Positions 1-8,375 of a DNA stretch of 64,000 nucleotides are shown here, one piece after another. The position numbers were made by a program, and so were the translations under genes. The stretch is from the NCBI RefSeq assembly GCF_003614185.1, contig NZ_KZ987724.1, positions 259,512 through 323,511 on the forward strand, read 5' to 3'. Numbering within the stretch: the stretch's first letter is position 1; every line of letters starts with the position of its first letter. The DNA is from Paenibacillus aceti (GTDB taxonomy: Bacteria; Bacillota; Bacilli; Paenibacillales; Paenibacillaceae). The notes under the pieces were generated by a model that saw nothing but the letters and a program-made list of their open reading frames with translations, searched no databases and was not told the DNA's origin.

Positions 1-1338
1 ACGCTGAAGACGATCGGCCTGCTGAGCCTGATGGCGATGTCCGGTCTATTCGTTCCGGTAGAGGATGGTTGTCAACTATGTGTATTCGATGCGATCTATG
101 CGGACATCGGCGATGAGCAGAGCATTGAGCAGAGTCTCAGTACCTTCTCTAGCCATATGACGAATATTATCTCAATTCTGAAAAATATGACGCCGAAGAG
201 CCTGGTTCTATTGGATGAGCTGGGGGCGGGTACAGACCCGGCCGAAGGCTCGGCATTGGCGATTGCAATTCTGGAGCATATTCATTCGCTGGGCTGCAGA
301 ATGGTCGCGACCACCCATTATAGCGAGCTTAAGGCCTATGCCTATGAACGCAAAGGTGTCATCAACGCCAGTATGGAGTTTGACGTCAATACATTAAGCC
401 CGACCTACCGTTTGCTGGTAGGGGTACCTGGTCGAAGCAATGCATTTGCGATAGCCGAACGACTCGGACTCCCAGCCCCGATCCTTGAATTTGCCCGCGG
501 TGAGGTCAAGGAAGAGGATCTGCGGGTAGAGAATATGATTGCCAAGCTCGAAGAGAATCGCAATATCGCCGAGCAGGAGCGCGAGAATGCCGAGAAAATA
601 CGTAAGGAAATGGAAGATCTGCGCAGCAGGCATGCGGCCGAGCTAGAGAAGCTGGAGCAGCAGAAGGAACGCTATCTTGAGAAGGCCGAGGATGAAGCGA
701 GAGCTGTTATCGCCAAGGCTCGCAGCGAAGCCGAGAAGATTATCGATGAGCTGCGCCTGCTAGCCATGGAAGAAGGAGCTTCGGTGAAGGAGCATAAGCT
801 GATCGCTGCCCGCAAGCAGCTCGACGAGGCGGAGCCGGCGCAGCGCAAGAAGGCAGCCCCTCGCAAGGCGGCTAAGCCGAAGCGCTCGATCCAGCCTGGT
901 GATGAGGTGAAGGTGCATAGCTTGAACCAGAAAGGCCATGTTGTCGAGCTGTCTGGCGACAAAGAAGCGCTTGTCCAGCTTGGTATCATGAAGATGAAGG
1001 TTACGCTCGACGATCTTGAGCTGATTGGCTCAGCTCCTGTTACGAAGCCGATTCAACGAACCGCAGCCAATGTGAAACGAACCCGGGATGAGAATGTCCG
1101 GACGGAGCTGGATCTGCGGGGAGCTAATCTGGAAGAGGCGCTGATTGAAGTGGATCGCTTCATTGATGAAGCTTACTTGAGTAATCTGGGTCAGATCTAT
1201 ATTATTCATGGTAAAGGGACAGGAATTTTGCGCAGCGGCATTTCAGATTACTTGCGCAAGCATAAGCATATCAAGAGCTACCGTCTTGGAAATTACGGAG
1301 AAGGCGGCACAGGAGTTACGGTGGCAGAGCTTAAATAA
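1..1338 (+). CDS. mutS2: Endonuclease MutS2, 3' part (5' end outside window)
   Basis: The reading frame is open from base 1, so the gene starts before the window; about 445 C-terminal residues of a protein normally near 785 are visible. The visible part has the end of the MutS-type ATPase core (Walker B region LVLLDELGAGTDP), a charged coiled coil at about residues 165-270, a KOW-like segment (IQPGDEVKVHS) and a C-terminal Smr nuclease domain with HGKGTG. MutS2 acts on recombination intermediates and, in B. subtilis, rescues collided ribosomes; it is not a mismatch-repair MutS. The Smr domain looks complete and ends normally at TAA. Confidence 0.95.
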   Translation, partial: TLKTIGLLSLMAMSGLFVPVEDGCQLCVFDAIYADIGDEQSIEQSLSTFSSHMTNIISILKNMTPKSLVLLDELGAGTDPAEGSALAIAILEHIHSLGCRMVATTHYSELKAYAYERKGVINASMEFDVNTLSPTYRLLVGVPGRSNAFAIAERLGLPAPILEFARGEVKEEDLRVENMIAKLEENRNIAEQERENAEKIRKEMEDLRSRHAAELEKLEQQKERYLEKAEDEARAVIAKARSEAEKIIDELRLLAMEEGASVKEHKLIAARKQLDEAEPAQRKKAAPRKAAKPKRSIQPGDEVKVHSLNQKGHVVELSGDKEALVQLGIMKMKVTLDDLELIGSAPVTKPIQRTAANVKRTRDENVRTELDLRGANLEEALIEVDRFIDEAYLSNLGQIYIIHGKGTGILRSGISDYLRKHKHIKSYRLGNYGEGGTGVTVAELK

Positions 1339-1379
1339 TTCGTATGTAACGGATTAATCCAAGTGGGAGGAATAAGATC

Positions 1380-1463
1380 ATGCTGAAGAACCTGGCTAAG
1401 GTTTTATTCGCGGCTGCCGTATGCTTCATTATCGCGGGGATCGTCTATCTGTGTGTAGCATAA
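1380..1463 (+). CDS. 27-residue single-pass membrane protein
   Basis: This short ORF lies 41 bp after mutS2. It has a strong ribosome binding site (GGGAGG, 8 bp before ATG) and encodes 27 residues: a basic N-terminus (MLKNLAK) followed by one hydrophobic helix of about 18 residues that includes two cysteines. The site, the spacing and the clean membrane segment argue that it is translated. It is probably co-transcribed with mutS2 and the zinc-ribbon gene downstream. No family is recognised and no function is proposed. Confidence 0.6.
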   Translation: MLKNLAKVLFAAAVCFIIAGIVYLCVA

Positions 1464-1507
1464 CTATTTGACGCGAGAGCGGTCTTGAAACGGAAAGGAA
1501 GAGGACA

Positions 1508-2041
1508 ATGGAAACGACATTATGTCCATGGTGCCAGACAGAAATTGTATGGGATGAAGAGATAGGGCCTGAGGAATATTGCCCTTATTGCAATAATGAA
1601 TTGAAGGGCTACCGCACTCTGAATGTCGGAATCGGTGGGATCGAGGATGAAGCCGATGGCTACGACGACGAAGAAGATGAGGAGCAATCAGATTTCTGGG
1701 AGCATGAAGAGAGCGGACATCTCGATGCGATCCGCCGAGTCGAGACTTTCACTAAGGCGGGCGGAGATTTGCTGGCTTATGAGTCCGGTGTCGAGAAGCT
1801 GCTGGATAACCAGGAAGAGGTGCCGGAGTGCCCGCATTGCCGTGAATATATGCTGCTTGCCGGAAGCCAGCCTTTGCCGGACAGCTTCGTACCTGCGGTT
1901 CCTGCCGGATTGCAGAAGCCGTTAGTACCGAAGGCGGCCAAGCTGGATATCTACATTTGCTCCGCTTGCTTCCACGTAAGTCATTTCTTGAAGGAAGACG
2001 ATCGGATGCATTTGATCCGTACGGTGAGCGAGGAAGAATAG
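1508..2041 (+). CDS. Zinc-ribbon protein of unknown function
   Basis: The 177-residue protein has four CxxC-type knuckles: CPWC and CPYC in the first 26 residues, CPHC near residue 108 and CSAC near residue 150. They probably form two zinc ribbons. Between them is a very acidic stretch (about residues 50-70, rich in D and E). It has no signal peptide or membrane segment, so it is probably cytoplasmic. It follows the 27-residue ORF and is closed by a strong terminator. I do not recognise a characterised family; similar proteins are likely to be found in related Paenibacillus. Confidence 0.75.
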   Translation: METTLCPWCQTEIVWDEEIGPEEYCPYCNNELKGYRTLNVGIGGIEDEADGYDDEEDEEQSDFWEHEESGHLDAIRRVETFTKAGGDLLAYESGVEKLLDNQEEVPECPHCREYMLLAGSQPLPDSFVPAVPAGLQKPLVPKAAKLDIYICSACFHVSHFLKEDDRMHLIRTVSEEE

Positions 2042-2048
2042 ATATCAA

Positions 2049-2099
2049 GGGGCTGTCCAGAAAGTCTATGAGAGCTGACCGCTGGACGCCCCGTTTTTG
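2049..2099 (+). terminator. Rho-independent terminator after the zinc-ribbon gene
   Basis: The arms GGGGC-TGTCCAG and CTGGAC-GCCCC form a 10-12 bp stem followed by TTTTTG. It lies 8 bp after the stop codon. Confidence 0.8.
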
Positions 2100-2120
2100 T
2101 TGAAAGTGATTAATAAGTAC

Positions 2121-2187
2121 AAAAAAATCGCCTAATCTTGCAGAATGGAAGTTACCACACAACCAACTCAGGAAAGGGCGATTTTTT
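2121..2187. repeat. Inverted repeat with A-tract and T-tract ends
   Basis: AAAAAATCGCC at 2122-2132 is exactly complementary to GGCGATTTTTT at 2177-2187, with 44 bp between the arms. The A-run outside one arm and T-run outside the other would make a bidirectional terminator if the arms pair. The long loop is unusual for a terminator, and a remnant of a small mobile element is also possible. Confidence 0.5.
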
Positions 2188-2240
2188 GCGTAATCTATCG
2201 ACTAATATTAATAATCGTCCAATCGAGGAGGCTTAAAGAG

Positions 2241-2885
2241 ATGAAAAAAAACCGATTCATTTCCATGATGGCATGTTCTGTATTGCTGCTTTTAACCGTT
2301 GCATGTTCTTCCGTCGGAAAGGTCGATCAGGTTGGTCTTGGTGAACCAGTGACGATTGGAGCTGCCCAAGACTTCCCGAGTTACGCAAGCATAGATAGCT
2401 TGTCTCAAACAGCGGATACGATTATCAAGGGAACGGTGATAAGTACCAGAGTTGAAAAGATCAACGATATGGTCAAATCGGATTCTGAGGACGAGCAGGT
2501 TAATCCAGGAGGGGAGCCATCTGATATCAGCAAAATTTATACGATCTATACCGTCAAAATAAATGATACCTATAAAGGAAATTACAATCCAGGAGATACT
2601 ATCGAAGTTAAACAATTGGGCGGTCAGATTGGAACTGAAAATTTTGTATCAGAAAATAAGTTGGAAATTGGAAGTGAAAGTGATTACATCTTTTTCTTGG
2701 CTACTTATGTTAATACACCCGCAAATCTTTTGAATCCTATTCAGGGATTATATGTTTATGAACCACGATCTTTAAGTGAAGATGGGAAAATGAGCGATCG
2801 AGTCAAGATCACGGGTGCACATCCAGATAATAACTTAATACTCAAATTAGAGGACTTAAACAAAATAAAGAGTGAATACCATTGA
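2241..2885 (+). CDS. Putative lipoprotein, unknown function
   Basis: The 214-residue protein starts MKKNRF and has a hydrophobic signal segment ending in the lipobox-like LTVAC, so it is probably lipidated at Cys18 or close by and anchored outside the membrane. The start at 2241 is chosen because GAGGAGG lies about 11 bp upstream; the longer open frame lacks such a site. The mature part looks like a beta-rich secreted domain (KGTVIST, YKGNYNPGDTIEVKQ). The base composition is more AT-rich than its neighbours, and it sits beside an inverted repeat and a MITE-like element, which suggests accessory DNA. No function is assigned. Confidence 0.7.
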   Translation: MKKNRFISMMACSVLLLLTVACSSVGKVDQVGLGEPVTIGAAQDFPSYASIDSLSQTADTIIKGTVISTRVEKINDMVKSDSEDEQVNPGGEPSDISKIYTIYTVKINDTYKGNYNPGDTIEVKQLGGQIGTENFVSENKLEIGSESDYIFFLATYVNTPANLLNPIQGLYVYEPRSLSEDGKMSDRVKITGAHPDNNLILKLEDLNKIKSEYH

Positions 2886-2899
2886 TGTTTATCCAACAC

Positions 2900-4129
2900 T
2901 CAGGGGTTCGGCTTGGTTGTCCGGGTTAGTGAGAATAGCTGCATATCCGGGCGCGCTGTTCCGCTGATGACGTCTGTGACCATCTCTGCCGCTACCGTAT
3001 TACATACGGTGCCATTCCCTCCATAGCCCTCGATAAAATAGCAATGCGGATAATCCGGGTGCGTACCGATATAAGGCAGTCCGTCATGAGTATGTGCGAA
3101 TACAGCTCCCCAGCTATAATCGGCTCGGATCGAAGCGGCTTGCGGGAACATTTGCTGGACGTAATCGAGCAGCTGCTTGCTTTTCGCGATATACCGACTC
3201 TCATCGAGCTCTCCGCCAGGGAGTTGTTCATCTAGCCCACCGGCGATAATCCGCCCGTCCGGGGTCGTCCTTAAATAGTAATAAGGCCGCGCCGTCTCCC
3301 AGATAAGGCATCGCTCATACCATTTCTCAATTTTCCCGACCGGTTCGGTGACGATGACATAGGAGCTGGTCAATTCCGCGCCCTTTTCCTTCTTGTATCG
3401 CTGGGTCTCATATCCAGTGGCAAAGACAACCTGCTTGGCGGTAATTAGCGATTTACCGCAGCGGCACACCACCCGGTCCGACTTGAATTCACACCCGCTT
3501 ATTGCCGAACGCTCGAAGATCCTCGCCCCCTGCCTGACTGATTGCTCAACCAGACTCTGGATGAACGCATAAGGATTTAATTCGGCATCTCCTTTGGTGT
3601 AAATAGCGCCAGACTTTGTGAACGGAAAATGGGCAGAAATCTGCTCCTCATTCCACCATGCTGCATCGAATCCGTAATGCTGTAACGTGTTGTATTCTTC
3701 ACGAAGCATAGGCAAATCCTCTGGAGTGCTTGCATAATAGAGGCTGGCGCGGGGAATCAGTCTGGCGATCTCTGGAAAGGACTGGCTGATCCGCAGCAAA
3801 TGCTGGATGGCTTCCAGGCAAAGACAGTAGAAATGAACTGCAGCCTGCTCACCGAATGTATGAATCAAGGAAGTTAGTGTCTTATCATTAGAGAACTGCA
3901 GCAGACCGGTATTGGCCAATGAGCTGCCAGAAGCAATGGTGTCCCGTTCCACAAGTACGGTGTCGATATTTTTTTGCGAGAGCAGATATGCGGTTAAGGC
4001 CCCTCCCATACCTCCTCCGACGACGAGGACCTCACAGTCTATATCTTTAGCTAGAGCAGGATATGTAGTGGGATTAGGGGTTGTGGTTTGCCAATAGAGT
4101 TGACCGGAATGCAATTTCAAATAACCCAC
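2900..4129 (-). CDS. FAD-dependent oxidoreductase, DAO family
   Basis: The 409-residue protein has an N-terminal dinucleotide-binding motif (VVGGGMGGALTAYLL, about residues 35-50) followed by VERD, the usual FAD-binding start of the glycine/D-amino acid oxidase (DAO) family. The C-terminal part has the typical GYGGNGTV segment. It should oxidise an amine or amino acid in the cytoplasm, but the substrate cannot be read from the sequence. The gene stands alone on the minus strand, convergent with the lipoprotein gene with only 14 bp between them. Confidence 0.85.
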   Translation of the reverse strand: MGYLKLHSGQLYWQTTTPNPTTYPALAKDIDCEVLVVGGGMGGALTAYLLSQKNIDTVLVERDTIASGSSLANTGLLQFSNDKTLTSLIHTFGEQAAVHFYCLCLEAIQHLLRISQSFPEIARLIPRASLYYASTPEDLPMLREEYNTLQHYGFDAAWWNEEQISAHFPFTKSGAIYTKGDAELNPYAFIQSLVEQSVRQGARIFERSAISGCEFKSDRVVCRCGKSLITAKQVVFATGYETQRYKKEKGAELTSSYVIVTEPVGKIEKWYERCLIWETARPYYYLRTTPDGRIIAGGLDEQLPGGELDESRYIAKSKQLLDYVQQMFPQAASIRADYSWGAVFAHTHDGLPYIGTHPDYPHCYFIEGYGGNGTVCNTVAAEMVTDVISGTARPDMQLFSLTRTTKPNP

Positions 4130-4143
4130 TCCTTATAGATGAA

Positions 4144-4308
4144 GTTCAAAAAGCACATTTTTGATCACGAAGTAGCTCTAGAAGTAACTCGACATCGAAT
4201 CTCGAATTCAGCCGGGCCTTCCGGTGCTCACGTACCCACAACGTACGCTCCGCTCCTCAGTCCCTGCTTCATCCAACCTTCTCGGTGCTGAAAAATGAGT
4301 TTTTGAAC
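4144..4308. mobile_element. MITE-like intergenic repeat, copy A
   Basis: This 165-bp non-coding element begins GTTCAAAAAGCACATTTTTGA and ends with the inverted counterpart, an imperfect terminal inverted repeat of about 21 bp. It has an internal dyad (CACGTAC-CCACA-ACGTACG). The same core is found at 23961-24120 and in part at 4328-4498. No transposase gene is inside and no target-site duplication is obvious. Confidence 0.6.
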
Positions 4309-4327
4309 CACTATTTAAAGTGATGAA

Positions 4328-4498
4328 GTTCAAAAAGCACATTTTTGATAAGAAAACCGATCGAAGTCATTCAAGGGTGGGCGACCGCGATTCAAAGGTA
4401 GGTTTTCTTGCGATATAGAATTCATCAGCTTTCGCTGATAACGTATAAATTCTATATCTAACACGAAGTAGCTCGACATCGAATCTTGAATTCAGCCC
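4328..4498. repeat. MITE-like intergenic repeat, copy B (rearranged)
   Basis: It starts with the same left end as copy A (GTTCAAAAAGCACATTTTTGA). An insert of about 110 bp follows that contains its own inverted repeat (GATATAGAATT / AATTCTATATC around ATCAGC-TTTC-GCTGAT). It then rejoins the family sequence CACGAAGTAGCTCGACATCG and stops at TTCAGCC. The right terminal repeat is missing, so this copy is nested or truncated. Confidence 0.55.
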
Positions 4499-4609
4499 AA
4501 TTAGCTTGTTCACAAGGATGTCATCAGTATGTCCATTTTCAGGCATTATAAAAAATAGTTTCCGGGACATAATAGGCAAGAATTGAACTAAATTCAGGAG
4601 GAATAGGGC

Positions 4610-4843
4610 ATGAACAATATGCAAATGAAACCTCTCTCAGGGAAGGAATTGGATTATATCTCCGATTCGCTATCCAATGAGAACATGCTTATCAAGCTAT
4701 GTGCCGCAGCTAAAAGTGTGTCTGCTAATCCGCAGATCAGTCAGGTGATGGGACAGCATCTTCAAATGCATGAGCAGCATACTCATCAAATGATTGAAAT
4801 GATGAAGCAGCATCAGCAGATGGCTCCTACTCAAAGTCATTAA
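4610..4843 (+). CDS. Small CotF-like spore coat protein
   Basis: The 77-residue protein is rich in Met, Gln and His. Its N-terminal part (LSGKELDYISDSLSNE) resembles the start of CotF-type coat proteins, and the C-terminus is a His/Gln/Met tail (HEQHTHQMIEMMKQHQQ). It is preceded by AGGAGG and followed 57 bp later by a fuller CotF-family gene in the same orientation, which supports a role in the spore coat. It is shorter than a complete Coat_F domain, so it may act as a partner of the downstream protein. The match is by motif and context only. Confidence 0.65.
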   Translation: MNNMQMKPLSGKELDYISDSLSNENMLIKLCAAAKSVSANPQISQVMGQHLQMHEQHTHQMIEMMKQHQQMAPTQSH

Positions 4844-4900
4844 CACCAAGACGGCCGAGGGAGCGAATGTTCTGACTAAATTTCAGGAGGATAGCTTACG

Positions 4901-5320
4901 ATGAACCAACAACCAAATCAACAGCAGAATCAACAACAGAACCAACAGATATTGAAGGAGCAGGATCTGCTGGATGTGATTCTGTCGGATCTCAAAAGAA
5001 CGGTTAGGGAATATACGACAGCTACGACGGAATCGGCCTGTCCTGTCGTCAGAAGAATGTTCACGGATCTAACTAACAGTACGCTGCGCATGCAGGGGGA
5101 ATTGTATCAGGTGATGGATCAGAATCAGATGTATCCTACCCCAGCTCCGGCTCCGCGCCAGCTTATCGACAAGGAGATTCAGACGGCTCAGCAGAATCAT
5201 CAGCAGGCCCACCAGCTCTCGCAGCAGCAAGGGATGCAATCCGGGTCATTCATTCATCAGAGTAATGTAGAGACCCATTCTTCGAATGTAGGGGATTCGC
5301 AGAATCCATACTTAAGCTAA
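4901..5320 (+). CDS. cotF: Spore coat protein, CotF family
   Basis: The 139-residue protein has a Gln/Asn-rich start, then a four-helix Coat_F-type domain at about residues 17-78 (LKEQDLLDVILSDLKRTVR, then CPVVRRMFTDLTN), and a low-complexity Gln/His/Ser tail. CotF-type proteins are structural components of the spore coat made in the mother cell. A good AGGAGG site precedes the ATG. It forms a pair with the 77-residue gene upstream and is closed by a terminator at 5364-5408. Confidence 0.85.
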   Translation: MNQQPNQQQNQQQNQQILKEQDLLDVILSDLKRTVREYTTATTESACPVVRRMFTDLTNSTLRMQGELYQVMDQNQMYPTPAPAPRQLIDKEIQTAQQNHQQAHQLSQQQGMQSGSFIHQSNVETHSSNVGDSQNPYLS

Positions 5321-5363
5321 GCCGAATAGGTGGTATGGCGACTCACCAGTATTACCGTACTAG

Positions 5364-5408
5364 CCGTCCGCACTAAGGGAGATGATCCTTTATGGTGGAC
5401 GGTTTTTC
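5364..5408 (+). terminator. Terminator of the coat protein pair
   Basis: CCGTCCGC and the complementary GTGGACGG form the base of an extended stem, which is followed by TTTTTC. Confidence 0.8.
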
Positions 5409-5529
5409 TTTGCAGAAGCCAGAAATTCATGTAATATTAATATTAAATTTAGTTTTCGGCGGGATTGGCAAGGATGTTCTTACTGGCATCAGTTGTCGCC
5501 TGGCCGGAAGCAGCGCTGGAGGATGAAGG

Positions 5530-6030
5530 ATGAGACAAATGAGCGAGCTTAAGCTGAAAGTGCTGGATCTCCTGAAAGAGGACGCGAGGCGCGAGCCTGA
5601 ATTGTTAGCGACTCTGCTTGGCGCGACTCCTGAGGAGGTTGCCGCTGCGATCACGGAATTGGAAGAGGATAATGTGATCGTCAAGTACGCGACAATTGTA
5701 AATTCCAGCAAGCTTGATGATGAGAAGGTGACGGCGTTAATCGAGGTGCAAATAACGCCTGAACGCGGTAGAGGATTTGAAGCGATTGCGGAGCGCGTCT
5801 ATTTGTTCCCGCAAGTCATGAGCGTCTATCTGATGTCCGGCGCGTATGATTTGCTGGTAGAGGTGGAGGGGCGTAATTTGAAGGAAGTGGCGAGCTTCGT
5901 ATCCGACAAGCTATCTACGCTGGAATCCGTGCTTTCGACCAAGACCCATTTTATTTTGAAGAAGTATAAGCAGGACGGCATTATTTTTGAAGATCCTGAA
6001 GAGGATCGCCGACTTTTGATATCTCCGTAA
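5530..6030 (+). CDS. Lrp/AsnC-family regulator, AlaR-like
   Basis: The 166-residue protein has an N-terminal helix-turn-helix (about residues 5-50) and a C-terminal RAM/AsnC ligand-binding domain (about 65-150). It starts 7 bp after GGAGG and lies 13 bp before an aminotransferase gene. The same arrangement is found in B. subtilis alaR-alaT, where the Lrp-type protein controls the alanine aminotransferase. By analogy it probably regulates its own operon in response to an amino acid. A 20-bp AT-rich, partly palindromic stretch near 5432-5452 could be its binding site, but this is not shown. Confidence 0.8.
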   Translation: MRQMSELKLKVLDLLKEDARREPELLATLLGATPEEVAAAITELEEDNVIVKYATIVNSSKLDDEKVTALIEVQITPERGRGFEAIAERVYLFPQVMSVYLMSGAYDLLVEVEGRNLKEVASFVSDKLSTLESVLSTKTHFILKKYKQDGIIFEDPEEDRRLLISP

Positions 6031-6043
6031 AGGAAGTAATGAT

Positions 6044-7252
6044 ATGAGTGTAAATTCGCAGGATGTAGACAACAATAGCAAATCGATGACATCTTATCTA
6101 TCTCCAGTAGTGAGGGATATACAGCCCTCAGGTATTCGTCGTTTTTTTGACCTGGTTAGCGGCAATAAGGATATTATCACACTAGGTGTTGGTGAACCGG
6201 ATTTTATAACTCCTTGGCATGTTCGGGAAGCGTGTGTATATTCATTGGAGCGTGGGTTTACGAGCTATACGTCCAATGCAGGCATGCCGGAGCTTCGCGA
6301 AGCCATCGCGGAGTATCTATATACTAGCTATGATGTGAAATACGATCCGAAGGACGAGATTATCGTGACTGTGGGCGGAAGCGAGGCGATCGATCTTGCG
6401 CTCAGAGCATTGATTGTGCCTGGGGATGAGGTGCTTGTCCCGGCTCCATGCTATATATCCTATTCTCCGATCACTTCGATCGGCGGAGGGGTGCCGGTGG
6501 AAGTCGAGACCTATGCGGAGGATAGCTTCAAGCTGAAGGCGGAGCATCTGCAGGCCAAGATTACACCGAAGTCCAAAATATTAATCCTGAACTATCCAAG
6601 CAACCCGACCGGCGGTATTATGACCTATGAGGATTGGTTGCCGATTGCCAAGGTAGTTGAGGAGAATGATCTGATCGTCATCGCTGACGAGATCTATTCG
6701 GAGTTGACCTATGACCATAAGCATGTCAGCTTCGCCTCGATCCCAGGCATGAAGGATCGTACCTTGCTCGTGAATGGCTTCTCCAAGGCTTTTGCCATGA
6801 CCGGCTGGCGCATGGGTTATGTGTGCGGACACTCGGATCTGATCTACGCGATGCTGAAGATCCATCAATATACGGTGATGTGTGCGCCGGTGATGGGGCA
6901 GGTGGCTGCGCTTGAGGCTTTGAAGAACGGTCTTGAAGAGAAGGATCATATGGTTGAGTCTTATAACCAGAGAAGACGCTTGATCGTTCAGGGACTACGG
7001 GATATTGGATTGACCTGCCATGATCCGCAGGGGGCTTTCTACGCCTTTCCTAGCATCGCATCGACTGGACTTAGCTCCGAGGAATTCTCGCAAAGGCTGT
7101 TGATGGAGGCGAGGGTGGCTGCTGTACCTGGCAATGCTTTTGGCGGTGGTGGCGAAGGCTTCCTACGTTGTTCCTATGCGACCTCGGTCAGTCAGCTTAA
7201 TGAAGCGCTGCACCGGATGGGTCAATTCGTCCATAAGCTGAAGCAAGGTTAG
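6044..7252 (+). CDS. PLP-dependent aminotransferase class I/II, AlaT-like
   Basis: The 402-residue fold-type I aminotransferase has NYPSNPTGG for substrate and cofactor binding, the IADEIYSELTYD segment, and the PLP lysine in GFSKAFAMTGWRMGY. The C-terminal substrate Arg lies in LRCSYA. Together with the Lrp-type gene directly upstream, this matches the alaRT pair of B. subtilis, so alanine:2-oxoglutarate or a related amino-group transfer is likely. Substrate cannot be settled from sequence because this subgroup also includes aspartate and aromatic aminotransferases. Confidence 0.85.
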   Translation: MSVNSQDVDNNSKSMTSYLSPVVRDIQPSGIRRFFDLVSGNKDIITLGVGEPDFITPWHVREACVYSLERGFTSYTSNAGMPELREAIAEYLYTSYDVKYDPKDEIIVTVGGSEAIDLALRALIVPGDEVLVPAPCYISYSPITSIGGGVPVEVETYAEDSFKLKAEHLQAKITPKSKILILNYPSNPTGGIMTYEDWLPIAKVVEENDLIVIADEIYSELTYDHKHVSFASIPGMKDRTLLVNGFSKAFAMTGWRMGYVCGHSDLIYAMLKIHQYTVMCAPVMGQVAALEALKNGLEEKDHMVESYNQRRRLIVQGLRDIGLTCHDPQGAFYAFPSIASTGLSSEEFSQRLLMEARVAAVPGNAFGGGGEGFLRCSYATSVSQLNEALHRMGQFVHKLKQG

Positions 7253-7323
7253 GACTGGCGCTGCTCCCAGCATATTATTCACCTGGGAAAATGGTTCTAT
7301 TTAACATTTCTTTCAGTTATTAA

Positions 7324-7353
7324 TTGATCATTGTCCAATTCATATGGTATAAT
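7324..7353 (+). promoter_or_regulatory. Candidate sigma-A promoter of the Spo0E-like gene
   Basis: TTGATC and TATAAT are separated by 18 bp, 45 bp upstream of the start codon at 7398. Confidence 0.45.
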
Positions 7354-7397
7354 CTGTTTTCGGAGGAAGGTTATAGTTTCTCAGGGAGGGATAACAG

Positions 7398-7670
7398 TTG
7401 GGTTGTGGTGAATACAATCTGGTATATGATATGGCGGGGCTCTTGATCGCTGAAGAAGATGAATCGGACAAGTGGATGGTAGAAGCGAGCCGTAAGACTT
7501 CACCACAAGCAATGACCTTGGAGGATGAAATTCATATACTACGTAATAAAATGGAGAAGATCTTCTTGCAAGAGAAATCTTTTACCTCAGATATTGTAAT
7601 TGAAGTCAGTCATATGTTAGATCTGAAAATTAACGAGTTTATGAAGAACAGGCGCAGCAAGAACCATTAA
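7398..7670 (+). CDS. Spo0E-like aspartyl-phosphate phosphatase
   Basis: The 90-residue protein probably starts at TTG 7398, 9 bp after GGGAGGG. Its C-terminal half is a two-helix Spo0E-type domain (LEDEIHILRNKMEKIF, then SHMLDLKINEFM) with the family SxxxD motif as SHMLD. Spo0E proteins remove phosphate from Spo0A~P and so delay sporulation. The 35-40 residues before this domain are not part of the usual short Spo0E proteins, and the poor start codon implies low expression. Closed by a terminator at 7702-7731. Confidence 0.75.
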   Translation: MGCGEYNLVYDMAGLLIAEEDESDKWMVEASRKTSPQAMTLEDEIHILRNKMEKIFLQEKSFTSDIVIEVSHMLDLKINEFMKNRRSKNH

Positions 7671-7701
7671 TAATAATTGATCTGATAGGATTCAGAGATG
7701 C

Positions 7702-7731
7702 AGAAGATCTTTCAGGAGATCTTCTTTTTTT
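7702..7731 (+). terminator. Terminator after the Spo0E-like gene
   Basis: The arms AGAAGATCT and AGATCTTCT form a 9-bp stem followed by seven or more T. Confidence 0.85.
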
Positions 7732-7802
7732 CGTGGAAAAGCTCGCAGCATCGATTTATGGTATATTTGAAATATCGATTTTCTCGCGGACAGGAGGAAT
7801 AA

Positions 7803-8375
7803 ATGATGACGATTTATACGCGGACGGGTGACCAGGGTCAGACCTCGGTGATCGGCGGAAGGGTATATAAGGATGATGAGAGAGTAGAAGCCTACGGTAC
7901 GATAGATGAATTGAATTCCTTCGTCGGTCAGGCGGTGAGTCTTGCCGAGGGAGAGAAGTTTACTGATTTGCGAGAGGATTTGCTGCAGGTTCAGCAGGAG
8001 CTGTTCGATTGTGGCTCAGATCTGGCTTTTGTCAAAATCAAAGAGAGTAAGTATAAGGTGGGGCCTGAGCTGTGGCAGCGACTGGAGCAATGGGTCGATC
8101 GGTATGAGCAGGAGAATCCGGTGCTTGAGCGCTTTATTCTTCCGGGCGGCTCTCAGTTAGCTGCCGTTCTTCATGTCTGTCGTACGGTCTGCCGCCGTGC
8201 TGAGCGCCGGGTAGTGACCTTAGGCCATCAGACGGAGATTAACGAGGATGTTCTGAAATATATAAACAGACTGTCTGATTTCTTCTTCACGGTAGCCCGG
8301 ACTGCAAATGCTCGTCTGCAGGTTCCTGATGTAGAATATGTGCGCAGCAGGAAGGTGTTTGGCCATAAATCATGA
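7803..8375 (+). CDS. yvqK: Cob(I)yrinic acid a,c-diamide adenosyltransferase, PduO type
   Basis: The 190-residue protein has the PduO-type ATP-binding start YTRTGDQGQT, the helical core with VEAYGTIDELNSF, and the RRAERRVV motif. It transfers the adenosyl group of ATP to cob(I)alamin to make coenzyme B12. An AGGAGG site precedes it; ATG at 7803 or 7806 are both possible. It overlaps the next gene by 4 bp (ATGA), so the two are translationally coupled. No other B12 gene is near, and none of the visible enzymes is an obvious B12 user. Confidence 0.9.
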   Translation: MMTIYTRTGDQGQTSVIGGRVYKDDERVEAYGTIDELNSFVGQAVSLAEGEKFTDLREDLLQVQQELFDCGSDLAFVKIKESKYKVGPELWQRLEQWVDRYEQENPVLERFILPGGSQLAAVLHVCRTVCRRAERRVVTLGHQTEINEDVLKYINRLSDFFFTVARTANARLQVPDVEYVRSRKVFGHKS

